DNA from: Schizochytrium sp. CCTCC M209059
Taxonomy: Eukaryota; Sar; Bigyra; Thraustochytrida; Thraustochytriidae
Length of the DNA stretch: 64,000 nucleotides
Direction of reading: 5' to 3'
Assembly (NCBI GenBank): GCA_000818945.1
Contig: KN805379.1
Location: 565,756 to 629,755 of the forward strand
This document shows, piece by piece, positions 41,746-53,550 of the stretch; the first letter of the stretch is position 1; every line of letters starts with the position of its first letter. The notes under the pieces are model-generated. The model was not told where the DNA came from and ran no database searches. It was given only the letters and a program-made list of their open reading frames with translations. Made by a program: the position numbers and the translations under genes.

Positions 41746-42892
41746 CTCGCGCGAGACCGGGCGGCGGCCCCACGTTAGGGGCCACGTGGCGCGGCCCGTG
41801 GCGCGGCCCGTGGCGCCTCTTTCTCGTAGACCGCAGCGGCCCCGTCTCTCTGTCTGGCTGGCTGGCTGGCCGTGGCTGGCCGTGGCCAAGATGCACGCCG
41901 CCAAACACGAGTGGAACGAGCTCGGCCTGGAGCGCATCCGTGGATGCGTCCAAGGAAGGAAGGAAGGAAGGTGAGCGAGCGAGCGGCAGAAGTTTGAAGC
42001 ATCGAGCAGGTCTCGGTGGCGAGGAGGAAGCGACGAGCCATCGAATCGGCGGCAAACAAGCGAAGGCGGCAGGCAGACTTTGAAGCAGATTCTAATGAGC
42101 AAAGAAAGCATGCTGGAGCAAACAAGTTCCTCCGTTGCGTTTGTCCTCGGTGAGAGTGTGAGGGCAAGGCGACGAAGCATCAAGCAGCTCCGAAGCTAAA
42201 GCCAAGTCGAATAAGTCAAGCCAAACAAAATACATTCAAAGGAGGCCGGCTGGCTGGCTGGATGCATGGATGGCTGGATGGATGGCTGGATGGATCGATA
42301 GTCGCAAAACGTCTCAGAGGCCAAAAGAGTCGAGCGAGGGTGGGTGCATGCGGCCTGAATTTCACGATGGGTCGACAGTCGCCAAGGAGGATGCGGGAGG
42401 GAGGTCCGAGCGGGCCGTCGACCAGACTCGACTCGGCCCTACCCTTTTTATCCACTTAAACATCCCCTATTCTCGGCTTCCTCTCCCTCTAATACTTTCC
42501 CTCCTCTCTCTCTCGCGGATCGGTTTTCTAATAGTAATACAGCCGCCGGGGCCGCCAGCCCGGAGGAAGGAAAAGTTTGCGTGTGTACGTGGCGCGGCAC
42601 ATCGGGGTTCCCCGTGGCGTCGCTCCGCCGCCTCGCTGGAGTTTTCCGGGAAGGCGAATACGCATTCTGCCGTTCCATCTTTGCGTGAGCGGCGTCAAAA
42701 CGAACGAGGCCCTGCCCCAACGCACAGCGTCCGTGGTTTGATTTGCAACCAACGATGGACAAAGATCAGATGAACGGCGACCGAGTTGACCAAGGATGAT
42801 TGATCACGAGCGATGAGCTCGCTCTTATGAATGAGCCGCATCATTAGCTAGCTCGCTGTAACAAGCCAGCTATGGCTAGCTAGCTACGCACT

Positions 42893-42998
42893 GCATATTG
42901 CATTGCATTGCACTGAATTGCATTGCATTGTATTGTGTAGCATAGCATGGTATGGCAGGGCATGGCATGGCATTGAACTGCACTTCATGGCATTGCTA
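42893..42998. repeat. Degenerate GCATT pentamer array
   Basis: Repeated GCATT/GCATG words with substitutions extend for about 100 bp. Confidence 0.8.
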
Positions 42999-45800
42999 CC
43001 TCGCCTACGTGCTTGCTATTTGGAACAACTCGTGCGGCCGGTGGGCCGGCTCAGCTTGGCTTGAGCTACGCAAGTGCTTCTGGCAGTTTTGCGGGAGGAA
43101 CCAGGCCACGAGGGCCTCGCCCTACACACACCCTCCCACACTCGCGCGCACACGCTCACTCAACCGCCGCACCCCGAACCCCTCCACAGCGACCGCCGCC
43201 CGACCGCCTAACCCCGCAGAACGTCCCGTGCGGGGAGCTGCTGCTTCCGCTGAGGGCCGGTCGCCCCGGCAGGGCTACGCTTTTGCGCGGAGGCCGCCCT
43301 TACAGCACCGCCCAGGGCTACGCTTTTGGCCTCCTTTCATTCCCCCCCTCTGCGTGCGGCCTTGCAACTTCTTCTCTCCCTCTGTCCCTCGCGAAGACTT
43401 TACTCCGCGTGGCGGGGTGCGCGCGCGCGCGTGCGTGCGTGGGTGATGGATTGATTGGTCGGTCGGTTGGCCGCTGCCGGCCCCGACCCCCGGCCCCGGC
43501 CCCGGCCCCTGCGGATGTTCACTCCGCTTTGCCAGTCTCGCTCGGGTCCTTGATGGGAGGGGAGTCCGGCCAAGCCGGCCGGTCCTCAGGGATGGGCCCT
43601 GTGAGGCCGACCGCCTCCCTCCCTCGCTCGCTCGCTCCGTCACGGCTGCTAGAGCAGGCGAGCCGCTTGATTCTTGTGTTGAGACAGACCACGGTCCCTC
43701 GCCGCGGCTTCGTGACCGTCCGGGTCGCAGCAGACATGTCGACTTGCGATGGCGTGGCTTGCTAGCTAGCTAGCTAGCTAGCTTGCTTGCTTGCGTTGCC
43801 AAGCTGGCTTGTTTACTTGCCTTCCGATGGAATGCACGCGGGATTGGCCTCCATTCGTCGCATCGCTCTTGACCTGAGAGGCGCGTTGACGGCCCGCCAG
43901 GTGCGCGATGCGTGAGTTCTTCAACCAGAAAGCAAGCAAGAAAAGTAAAGGAAGCAGCAGCAAGCAAGCCAGCATGCGGCCCAAGCAAACGGCCCTTCAC
44001 CCCGGTTGCCGACGCTAGCTCACGACTCGGCTCAGGATTCGGCTCATGACGCAGCGGACGCAGACGACGCGGCGCACAACCTGAAGCCGCTCGTGGAGAC
44101 TCGTCTCGATGGCTGGCGGCTGCAAGGTGCTCTCAAACGGGCCGTGACGAGGCCTGCGAATGTCGATTTTTATCGAGATGAGAAAGCGATCGAGCGGGGG
44201 AGGGAGCAAGTGTTGCGCGCCATCCCCCACACACTGGAAGTCCTAAAGATCGATCAACAAAGCGGTGGCCAGTAGCGACCTGCTGCAACGTTCACGCCTC
44301 CGCTTTCTCATTCTTGGCATCTGGCTGCTGCTCGCTCGGAGAGCTAGAATACGATTTCCTAGCATTGAAATTCTGTCTCCCTCCCACCGGCCTTGGAGGC
44401 ATGGCTAACAGAAAAACTATCTTGGCCCGAGCTAGCTTTACTTAGCTCTGCCTTGCCTTGCTTGTACACACGCCATGCACGAATTTATGATCGCAGCTTC
44501 AGCTCAAAGCCTTATCCCACGATTTTTCTTTTTCTTCTGCCGAAAGCAAACCAGCCATTGCGCCATCGAGCTGCTCTGGACTCACCGACGCTGGCGCGTG
44601 ACTTGCTGTTGATCGACAGAGATAAGCTAGCGCGGCATGCGCGTCAGCATCTCAGGCAATAACGTTGTCGAGACTTTAGCTAGCACACGGTGTGTGCATG
44701 ACGTTTCTCCATCTCCACGCGCCCTGCGCATGCGCACGCGCAGACGTGGGCTACCTACCACCTGCAGCAGCTGTTGTGGCAGCGGAAGCATTTTCTTGTC
44801 GCGCTATCGCTTTCTCCATACCCCATTCTTTCTCATCGCCGCTTGCTGGACGCCAAAGCCGGCTTCTCGCGATTAGGGCAAGAGCACGACTGATCGTTCA
44901 AGATATTGAGACACTACTACGAAGGAATTATTAATAACTTGCTGGCTACCTTCCTTCAATTCGCTTTCCTTTGCTTCGAAGAGCAAATACACTCCATTCC
45001 TTGCGACCACAATCTCTCCCGCCTTTCGCAGATGCGGCTTCCACCATGGCGACTGGGCGCGGCGGTATCTGCCTCGACATGGATGGGGGCAGCATGGGCC
45101 CGCACGGGCGGAAGCAGAAAGAAAAAAATCTTTTTCCATCAACGGCTGCGCCCAGCCACATCACCACTGATCGAAGCGAAGCCTGCAAGCAGCCACGTTG
45201 AAGTCTTGCTCATCCGCTAAGTCAGTCGCGCAAGGGAAAAGGCTGCCGGCACAGCCCCTTCTCCTCACTGCATCGCAGAGCAGTAGTGTGCACAGCGCAC
45301 ACTACTTTGTCCAACGCAGCGCCGGGCGACCGCGACCGCGAGCGCCGCGACTCGTTGTGCAGGGATCGCGGCACGTGCATATGAACTGCGGGCGTCTCCC
45401 GCCGGCCTGACTGACTGTGGGCAGTCGCGACCTGCTCTTTCTATGGCTCGCCCCTTTCGTCCCGCCCTCCACCTCCTCCACCTCCTCCTTCTCCTTATAC
45501 TGCCTACCCCACAGTCCCTGCCCGCCCAAATCAAACAGTCGCAAGCTTAAGGCCACACCCGGAGCGTGAGCTCAGTTACATGAATTATTTGGTCGCAATA
45601 GCCACTTGTAGCTGTTACTGGCCCGATCCTCCGCTCCATCGCACCCGCCTGTGCCTCCGCGATCGGTAGCCTGTCCCAGCCATGCTTGTCAACCGCACCT
45701 CTGCCGGCGACCAAGAGCCATGGTGTGGACGACATCTCGGTGTGGACTAGGCAGAGAGAGCTTCAATTCTCGCTCTCGTCGATCTTTCACGGTTCATAGG

Positions 45801-47232
45801 TTTTATTCACGTTAAATCCTAAATCAAAAGAATCGCGAAAGTGGGCGCACGCCCGCCCGACCCACCCGACCCGCCACTGGCCGTCAAACACCGGCCACGG
45901 TGTACACAACGAAAATTAAACAATGCTAGACGCAGAGGAGCCAGCACGGTAGACCAATTCAAGATTTCTCGCAGCAGCCTCCGAACTCTTCCTGCCAACC
46001 ATGGGAGACCGCATCACCGCAGGCAGCGAGCGAGATCGACAAGCGCAAACCAACACTGTCGCTGCAGCGCCTGCCGAGCCGCGCTTGGCCGACCATTCGG
46101 ATGCCGTTGCTCGAGGAAGGCTGTATAAAGGGAAAAAAAAAGAAAGAGGAAGGGAGGGAGGGAAATGAAAGGACAGGACAGGAACATACTTAGAAGGAAC
46201 CTCGCATTGCTGCTCGTGTGGGTAGACATATAGGAAGGTAGTTAGCGTCTAGGTAGCCGGAGTGATCCCACACCGTCGCGGCTGCGGTGCTCAGCGAGGG
46301 AGGGGGCCGGTCCGGGCAGACTGGCCTCCGAAATGCCCCCCAGTGCAGCCATCCTGGTCACGCGCGATTTTTTTCAAAAAGAATAAAAAGGACGCCGTGG
46401 CCGGACCAGATCGCACACGACCGACCAAGCAACCAACCGACCAACTCCTTATTACGGTAACTTACGGTTGCAGCTGCCGGCCTGCCTACCTGCCTGCCTG
46501 TTTGGCTGATCGATCGGGCGAGCGATCAGAGTAATCGATCGATCAATCGATCCGTCGCCAGAGCGATCCAGTGGTCGCTCCGCGGATCTACCAGCCGCCA
46601 TTGGTCGATCGACGGACCGACCGACCAACCTACCGACCAAAGGACCGTCCAATCGACCGTGCGATCGATCGATCGATCGACCGACCGACCAGATAACCAC
46701 TACAAGCACCAGTGCCGACCACGCAAATGCCCGCTCGCCAATGCCTTTGCGGACGGCCGTCCCGACGCCTCCGAGTTGAGTCGGGTCGAGTCGAGTCGAG
46801 CCCGTTCTGGTCCGCGCGCCACAGACGCGTTCGCGCGAGCGAGCGGGCCAGACAGCAAGCGAGCGAGCAACTGCAAGCACGTGAGCGAGCGAGACAGCAG
46901 AAGTGCGGTCCCGCTTCTGTGCGGAGGAGGGTCTCTGCTGCGAGCGTGCGGCGGCGGCATGGCTGCCACAGCCACGAGCCACGGAGAGCAACTGGGACAG
47001 CGGCACGGCGTGCGCGTTCCGCCTCAGCTTCTTGAGGTCCTTCTAGGAGTGAATGCATGCATGCGTCCATACGTACAGGAATGGATGGATGGATGGATGC
47101 ATCTCGGAGCGGTTCTTCGAGGCGCGGTTTTCTGGCCGCTCGCTCCGTAGGTAGACCCTCGGCTTGGCCCAAGAAACCCGTCGACTGAAGCTGCCCCATT
47201 CTTTTCCGGCCGCAAACTTGAAGGTGCTGCGC

Positions 47233-47295
<63 letters not shown>

Positions 47296-50200
47296 CACCG
47301 CTCGCTGGCCGGCCGTTGCGGCGCTGTCTGGGCACCTGCGCGGGACAACACGGCGCCGGCCCGCGCTTCCATGCTCTCCCTCCATCCAGGCCACGTCTTT
47401 CTTTTTCCCCCCCTTCTCCCCGCTCAGCTTCTTCTTTCTTTTAAGTTCTTCTTTTAAGTTCTTCTTTTAAATTCTTCTTTTCTTTTCTTTTCTTCTTTCT
47501 TTTCTTTTCTTCTTTCTTTTCTTCTTTCTTTTTCCTTTTTCTTTTTCCTTTTTCTTTTTCCGTTTTTTTTCGTTTCTTTCTGACAGTGAGGCCGTAGCGT
47601 CCGTCTATTTCCCGGTCTTTCAGGCCTCGAGTAACTTCGCTCTCTTGTGGTCTCCACTCTCATCAACGCGCCGCGCGAGCGAGCAGGCGAGGCGCGAGCG
47701 ATCGATCGATCGATCGCTCGATCGATCGCCGTGCCGCTGACAGTGGCATGTGGGTCCGGCGAGCCGACCGCGCGGGTGGCGAGGCCCCGCGAGGCCCCCG
47801 CTCGCGCCGTGCAAGCGACTGCGACGCCCGCGCGTTCACCCTGCAAGAGTCTTCGAGCCGCCAGCCCGAGCTTTTGGGCCTGCGAAGCTTGCAAAGTTTG
47901 CGAAGCTATCCCGTCCCTCGGAGTGGGTCTCGAGCCTTCCAAGCCTCGCGTCTCCGAAGCCTCGTCGCGGTGCAGCTCGCCGCGGCGGTGCTCGGAAACG
48001 CCCTCCGAGTCATCAGCTGCAGCTGCTGGACCGCCCGGAGCGCCGCGACGGCGTCTTCTCTCGCCCCACGCTCGCACAGGAAGTTAGTTCACAAAGCTAG
48101 ACGACCCCGGCGCGAGCTCGGAGGTCGATCTGCCCGGGTTGGTTTCTTGACGAGGCCTTCGATGGAATCGCCTCCTCGATGTCGCCAGGCCCGTAGCTGT
48201 CGGTCGCGTCCGTGGAGTGCAAGAAATCGAGGGGGAGGGCGACGTGGAGGAGGACGACAGCAGCAGCAGCATTCGCAGCAGCAGCAGCAGCAGCAGCGGG
48301 AGGAGGAGGGATCAGGATCAGTCTCGCTCGCGTGCTCGTTTGCAGAATGAAGAAGGCTTGGCCCGCGCGGCCCAGACTCGCCCTGGTCCGTTCGGCTAAC
48401 AGTAAGTACAGGCACAGGCATCGTCCATACTTACGTGGTCCGGCGCCAGTGGCAGCGCTCCTGCGGCCTGACTCATAGCGCGAAGGCAGCGTCGGCCGGC
48501 CCACGTCAGCCAGATTGACCAGCCTCGGCCCTCGAGGTCTTCGAGCTTGTCCTGCGTCGCGCGAGCAGCCGCATCGGACTTGCTCCGGGGGCGAATCTTT
48601 CCCTATGGAACCATAGCCTCGTTCTTGGTGCGGATCTCACCTCGTGTGGCCGAGCGAGCTTTGGAGAGCGACATCTTGGAATTCTGTCCTCAGCGGATGA
48701 CGGCCACGCTTCAAAGTACGACGCTCGTGTCCAATCAGCAAGGGGCCCCAATCGACTCTCTCTCTCTCTCGCGCGTGCGCGCGCGCTCCTCGATCTCTTG
48801 AACCACGAGCAACGAGTAGCATTGCCAGCAGCAGTTGCGACGTCAACGAGTCATTCTATGCTTGCCGCCAAAGCACGCCAGTGCTGACTACGAAAGGGCT
48901 GGTTGTCCCTTGACATCTGGCCGCTGCGAGCGAAATGCAGCTCATTTGCCTTGCACTGCTTCGTCAGCCCGCACCTTGCCGAGCCGGCCCTACCTTGCTC
49001 ATATCTTCTCACGGTTGCTGACATTCGCGGGTCCTCGGCGTCCTCGAGAGATTGTCAGTTACTCTTGGCGTACTCGACGTCCTTGGGGTCTCCGTCCCAA
49101 TCGCGTTGGCACGTTCGAAGAAGCGATATCCTGCTGGCATCTTTCCATGCTTTTCTTTAGCTGACCGACGTCATTGCTGGTCTGTATACTTGCCTCATCG
49201 AGCCCACATTGACACGCACAAAATCTTGCTTGTCTTGTAACGCTCCGAGTAGAGTCCAGGCTCATCACGAATTCACGATCTTACTTCGATTCTTGCTTGT
49301 AGCAAACGTTTCCGACCTCGTTAGCACAGGCAGGCAACACAGATGAAGCCATCACGAGACATGTTTTGGTGCGCGAGCTTTTTACTGGAGCATCGAGCTG
49401 AGGATTGAGCATTTTGAAACGAGCCAACGATGACTTTACCAAAAAGAAACGTCCCACTTCTTGAGACAAGTTTGTTTACCCGTTTCGAAGCTTCTGATTC
49501 GAAATACCAAAACGATGGCTGGCCGCGGTCTCGAGTCTACGTCAAGTTTCCTGGTCGTGCCTTTCCGATACTTGCACATTTGCGTGCGCTCACTGATGCG
49601 ATTTGTACAGCAGGGCAAAGTCCTGCAACGGAATCCGCTGGTTCCAGCGCTTATCTCAGTTCATTGAGTACACTGCACGAGAAATGAGCAAAGGGCGAAC
49701 GGGTGGAAAAGGAAAACAGTGCGCTCACATTGTATATAGCGGCATTTGATCGCTCTGGCCTCAACGCACAATGACAACCTGAATCATAGTCACAACTAGT
49801 GAAAAGAGGGCCGCAAGACGATTAAAAAATTGCTTATACGCTAAAATCCTTAGAGTAGATCCGGGTCTGTCGAGACGAACTAGTCTAGTGATGAAGTTAG
49901 ATGTTCTCACCACCTTGACGATTCGTTTAAAGGATGCAGGGGAGAGCTTGCTGTTCACAAATCTATTGGCCTTGCTAGTTCATACTGCGGACGCTGTTAG
50001 TCTTACCTTGATGCAGCATAAAGCAGCTGCGTTCCAGAGAGCATGCTAGTTGTCACGGCAAGCATACATGCGATATCCCATGGATGCCAAGTTGACCTCA
50101 CCGCTTTTGTCGCGCTGCTGTCTGCTCACTTCAGTTTATTTCCCCACAACAGGGTTTCTTCCTTTTTCAAAGAGTAGAACGGGTCGATCCTCTTGACGAA

Positions 50201-50639
50201 TGACTCATAAGACATGCAAAGACTTTAATACCTTGCGGCAGGCTGCGCTGCGCCTTAAAATTGCATTACAGGAACTACGCGCTGACAACACGTGCACATC
50301 AACAATCTTAGAATCATCATCGCATCAGGCAATTCAGACTCAAGCGTCTGTATTTACGATTTTCTATCACTTTTGTCACGAGTACTCCGTGCAGCTAGCT
50401 AGCTACTCAAGTTAGCGTTTTGCATGCAATCGCGAGCTAGCTAATACTTTGTACGCGATCTTTCGTGAGTCTCCTCCTACGTTGATGAAACTCCATAGCT
50501 ATGAGCTTGTAATGAAACGAGCAAGCACTATAGACGAGAAAAATGTCTCGCTTAGATCAATCATAAAATTAATTCGCAACTTCTTTTCGTTAAAACACGG
50601 AAAACGAAAATATCGCCTTTGAACCTGATGCCTAGGCTC
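45801..50639. other. Gene-poor tract, right part
   Basis: No gene is supported. It includes GACC/GATC-rich runs (46590-46690), a (CTG)20 array (47235-47294), a TTCTT polypyrimidine run (47430-47580), a GATC array (about 47698-47727) and a CAGCAG patch (about 48255-48300). From about 49000 the sequence becomes AT-richer. Two ATG-started frames, 49430-49687 and 50200-50415, could encode 71-85 residues but show no recognisable features. Confidence 0.55.
47235..47294 (+). repeat. (CTG)20 trinucleotide array
   Basis: Twenty uninterrupted CTG triplets occur outside any supported gene. Other frames read poly-Cys or poly-Gln. Confidence 0.95.
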
Positions 50640-51055
50640 GAATTTGCAGCAGTAGTAGTGGATATGTCGTCTCTCCCGGTCTGCACACACACACGAGTAC
50701 GCGGTTAATCGTGTAATGACGCCGATCAAACAACCTCTTCCGCCCCAATGAGGACACGTGAGTATGATGTTGATGAGGAGACGCCGAAAGCGAAAGCACT
50801 AGCAGCATAATGAGGCTTGAAGTGGTAGCAGTATTAGTGAGAATGCCGTCTATCCCGGTGGAAATGCCGTCTATCCCGGTTGAAATGCCATCTATCCCGG
50901 TTGAAAGGCCGTCTATCCCGGTTTGTATGGATAGGATTAGTCGTGTGGTTACGCCGACCGAACATCCTGTTCCGCCCAAAATGGGGCTCATGAGTTCGAT
51001 GTTGATGAAGAGGCGCCCTGGAGTTGCTCAACGCGAAAGCACCCAAAAGCGTCAT
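50640..51055. repeat. Direct duplication with an inner 21-bp repeat
   Basis: A segment at about 50642-50827 is repeated in diverged form at about 50828-51055. Shared words include CCCGGT, a GGTTAATCGTGT/GATTAGTCGTGT block, GACGCCGA/TACGCCGA and GATGTTGATGA followed by GCGAAAGCAC. The second copy has four 21-bp units containing GCCGTCTATCCCGGT (50845-50922) where the first has one. It covers the 3' end of the membrane-protein gene at 50834-51505 and its downstream flank. Confidence 0.8.
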
Positions 51056-51505
51056 CAGTAACGAGTTATTGCCAGCCGGGGCAGCGACAGGGGTAACACC
51101 TTCCCCTGCGCCTTCTGCTGCGCCTTCTGCTGCACCTTCCTCGGCGCCTTCTCGGACTACAACCGGTTGCACAGCTGGATTATGTGTACCTGCGATAAGA
51201 TCTTGACCAGGCAGTTCTCCCTTTGACGCTCCCCGGGCCAAAAACCCGGATGAGACGATGCAAGCAATGCAGCAGCAAAGAAATAAGGCGCCAATGATGC
51301 TAGAACAAATGGTCACGGCCAGCCTGGCTTTTTCCCAAGTACTTTTGAATTCATTGAAGAATTCAAGCTCAGTCGGGGCCACCGTTGGGGCCGCCGTTGG
51401 GGCCGCCGTCGATGTCTGGAGACTCCTCAGCGATGCTTGAGGAGAAGCACAGGCGCTCGCCATGACGGTGGCGGCGACGAAAAGCTGCAACGGTACACGC
51501 TGCAT
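50834..51505 (-). CDS. Putative small type I membrane protein, repeat-tailed
   Basis: The 223-residue product starts MQRVPLQLFVAATVMASACA, a plausible signal peptide with cleavage near residue 20. A short Thr/Ala/Pro-rich segment (AAPTAAPTVAPT) and a charged stretch follow. The transmembrane helix is at about 62-90 and contains a Cys cluster (LFLCCCIAC) that could be lipid-modified. The tail has a Glu/Gly/Ala repeat (EGAAEGAAEGAGEG). The C-terminal 60 residues are His/Arg-rich and end in 7-residue repeats (FNRDRRH-like) coded by a 21-bp array. The family is unknown. Signal peptide, single helix and fast-changing tail look real, but expression is unproven and the tail may be a repeat artefact. 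Confidence 0.5.
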   Translation of the reverse strand: MQRVPLQLFVAATVMASACASPQASLRSLQTSTAAPTAAPTVAPTELEFFNEFKSTWEKARLAVTICSSIIGALFLCCCIACIVSSGFLARGASKGELPGQDLIAGTHNPAVQPVVVREGAEEGAAEGAAEGAGEGVTPVAAPAGNNSLLMTLLGAFALSNSRAPLHQHRTHEPHFGRNRMFGRRNHTTNPIHTNRDRRPFNRDRWHFNRDRRHFHRDRRHSH

Positions 51506-52440
51506 GATGCGGCTCGATCGTTGGTATCGAGACGTGCACAGGTCTGACGGGAGTTAGCGCTTTGCCATTGCACAGGTTTCCAGCTTCAAGAGGTATGCTG
51601 CACTTTAAAGTCTTTTTTAGTTGGCCCCCTCCCGAGGCCTCCACAGGTACGTAGCTAGTCACTTTGAAGAGTGATAGATAGGCCTAGGCCTAGGCTCGGT
51701 TTGGTTCTTTACCAGTTTATGTATAAGCAGTCAGCCATGACAGACAGAGCTACCCATTTGCTTGCACCGCGCGTGCAGCATGCGTGCGCACGCGCGACTT
51801 GGACACACGAGCGCTGCCCTTCTCGCTTCTACGTAAGACGGTGATGGTGCGTAGTTGTGTTTCGCGCAAGGCCGCGAGCCAGCTAGGCAGTCGCCTGGTC
51901 GCAGCGTGTGCAAGTTGAGCACTACACTTCCTTCCCTCGCTCGCCCAGCTGCAGCTCCCGGCCAGTTGGTCGGCGGACGCGCGTGCCTCTTGAGCAGCAC
52001 ACTTCCCTCGCTGGTGAGTGACCTGTCTGCGCAAGAACTGCCAGTGTGAATCAATTCCTCTCTCTGCAACGACCGCATCACGTGTGCATGTGCCACCTAT
52101 CGCTCAGCTCGCCTGGCCGGCCGGCGAGCGAGCACAGAACATGGCGCGTGCCAGCTTCTTTACGCGAGCAACGCAAAGTTCTCAAGCCAAACACGCACGT
52201 GCAGCTGCGCTGCGCTTCACACGAGGACTCGCGCGTCCACCGTCTACTTGCCGCAGGTGATGAATTGCGATACGCACATCACGAGCAGCAGCAAGGGCGC
52301 GACGGCGATCGAATGACACGCGCACGCGGGTCCGCTGCCGTGAGCTTGGCTGGGGGAAAGAGAGCAAGAATGGTACCCGTTCTCGATGCTTCTGCAACGC
52401 GCGTCTGCGACAGTTCAAGAAGCCCTTCAGTCTACTAACC
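51506..52440. other. Intergenic, no gene seen
   Basis: It lies upstream of the small membrane-protein gene. A palindrome TAGGCCTAGGCCTA lies near 51680-51695. A short word with TTGAGCA(G/C) followed by CACTTCC occurs twice (about 51917 and 51990). Confidence 0.5.
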
Positions 52441-52995
52441 ATTCATGCAAGTCTGCAATTCTGGCGCCCTTTGAAGCGGATAAGCAGATCTGTTCCAAAG
52501 AAATTGCGTTCTCTATTTGCCAGGCACAGGTGAGATACAGAAACATCGCAAATAAACGGAATTTACGTTTGACATTCCTGTTGTATTACGCTTAAATTCG
52601 GACGCAAATTGAATACAAAACCCATAACAGGTTCGAGACGGTGCGGTGAACGTCTGTCTACCTTTGCTACACAATCAGAGGAATTGCATTTTACAGTTCC
52701 TCTAATCACGGTTGCTGCAGCCAAGACTCACGAGCATTCAACGTTCATGCAAGTCTGGGGGGACCTCAACTCGGAATAATAGGTGTGCTTGATACTGATG
52801 TATTCACAACGGTTTGGCGCTTGCGCAGGGGCAGTTCGTTTTCCATGTTGCAGGCACAGATGATACAATACGCAGCAAATGAGCGGAATTTACATTTTTC
52901 AGAATCCCTGCCGTACTACGCTTATTTCCGGACGCGGATTGGATGCTAGAGCGCATGAAAGATTTCAGACGGTGCAGTGAATGCCTGCAGCTGCA
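52441..52995. repeat. Diverged direct duplication of about 250 bp
   Basis: Copy A (about 52441-52655) and copy B (about 52743-52995) share, in order, TTCATGCAAGTCTG, AGGCACAG, CGGAATTTAC, TACGCTTA, a CGGACGC word and GACGGTGC. The offset between copies grows from 302 to about 335 bp because of small insertions. No coding frame is preserved in both. Confidence 0.75.
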
Positions 52996-53005
52996 GCTGA
53001 CCGTG

Positions 53006-53550
53006 CCACAAAATTGAAGAAATAGTGTTTGACTTTTGGGCAGTGTTACTTTCCACGACCGTTGCCCAGAGGACATTCAGATCCAATCCGCAGCGCCTGT
53101 TGCCAAAAGATACACTCGAATGGCGGGATTGTCTCGTCCAGGAGCGTTACGTGCCACGTGACTTACAGCGCCACAAAAAAGTCAAGCGTCTCAAGATGCT
53201 GACAAGGTTGCCTTGCTTGCCTTTGCCACGTGAATGAATACCTCGGCAATGCATAGACAGTGCCACAAAATTGAAAGCGTTCCCAAAGCTCAAGGTAGCC
53301 TTGCTTGATATCGATACTGTACGCCCTGCCACAAAAAAGCAAGTGCCCCAGGATGCTGAAGCGAATGTCGCCCTGCATGCCACATGAAAACCCTCGATCA
53401 ACAAACAGCGCCACAAAATATGTAAAGCGTGCTCAATACCACTAAGACGATCCAGCCCTAGCTCTTTGACGCGAAGCCACAAAATGTGTAAAGCGTGCTT
53501 AATGCCGCTAAGATGATCGAGCCCTAGATCTTTGACGCGAAGCCACAAAA
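53006..53550. repeat. GCCACAAAA repeat cluster with a 66-bp unit
   Basis: The word GCCACAAAA recurs at least six times. Two adjacent units starting at 53410 and 53476 are 66 bp each and near-identical, and a third begins at 53542. Because 66 is a multiple of three, the minus strand stays open and reads 22-residue repeats (LWLRVKxLGLDxLSGIxHALHI). The frame covers 53147-53620 but has no clear start, so I do not call a gene. Confidence 0.8.

Larger units (their letters stand above)
41391..45800. other. Gene-poor, microsatellite-rich tract, middle part
   Basis: No gene can be supported. A short open frame at 44006-44275 has no ATG and no similarity I recognise. Features are TTGC and GCAA arrays (41394-41472 and 41663-41745), GGCT/GGAT repeats (about 42245-42295), a GCATT pentamer region (about 42893-42998), a CTAG/TTGC array (about 43757-43795) and a perfect 10-bp hairpin (45282-45306). 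Confidence 0.6.

Noticed and set aside
44006..44275. 89-codon plus-strand frame
   Set aside because: No ATG, no similarity, and surrounded by repeats.
47164..47457. Poly-Cys and poly-Gln frames
   Set aside because: Produced by the (CTG)20 array alone.
53006..53550. CRISPR-like appearance of regularly spaced repeats
   Set aside because: Units are adjacent 66-bp tandem copies without unique spacers, in a eukaryotic genome.
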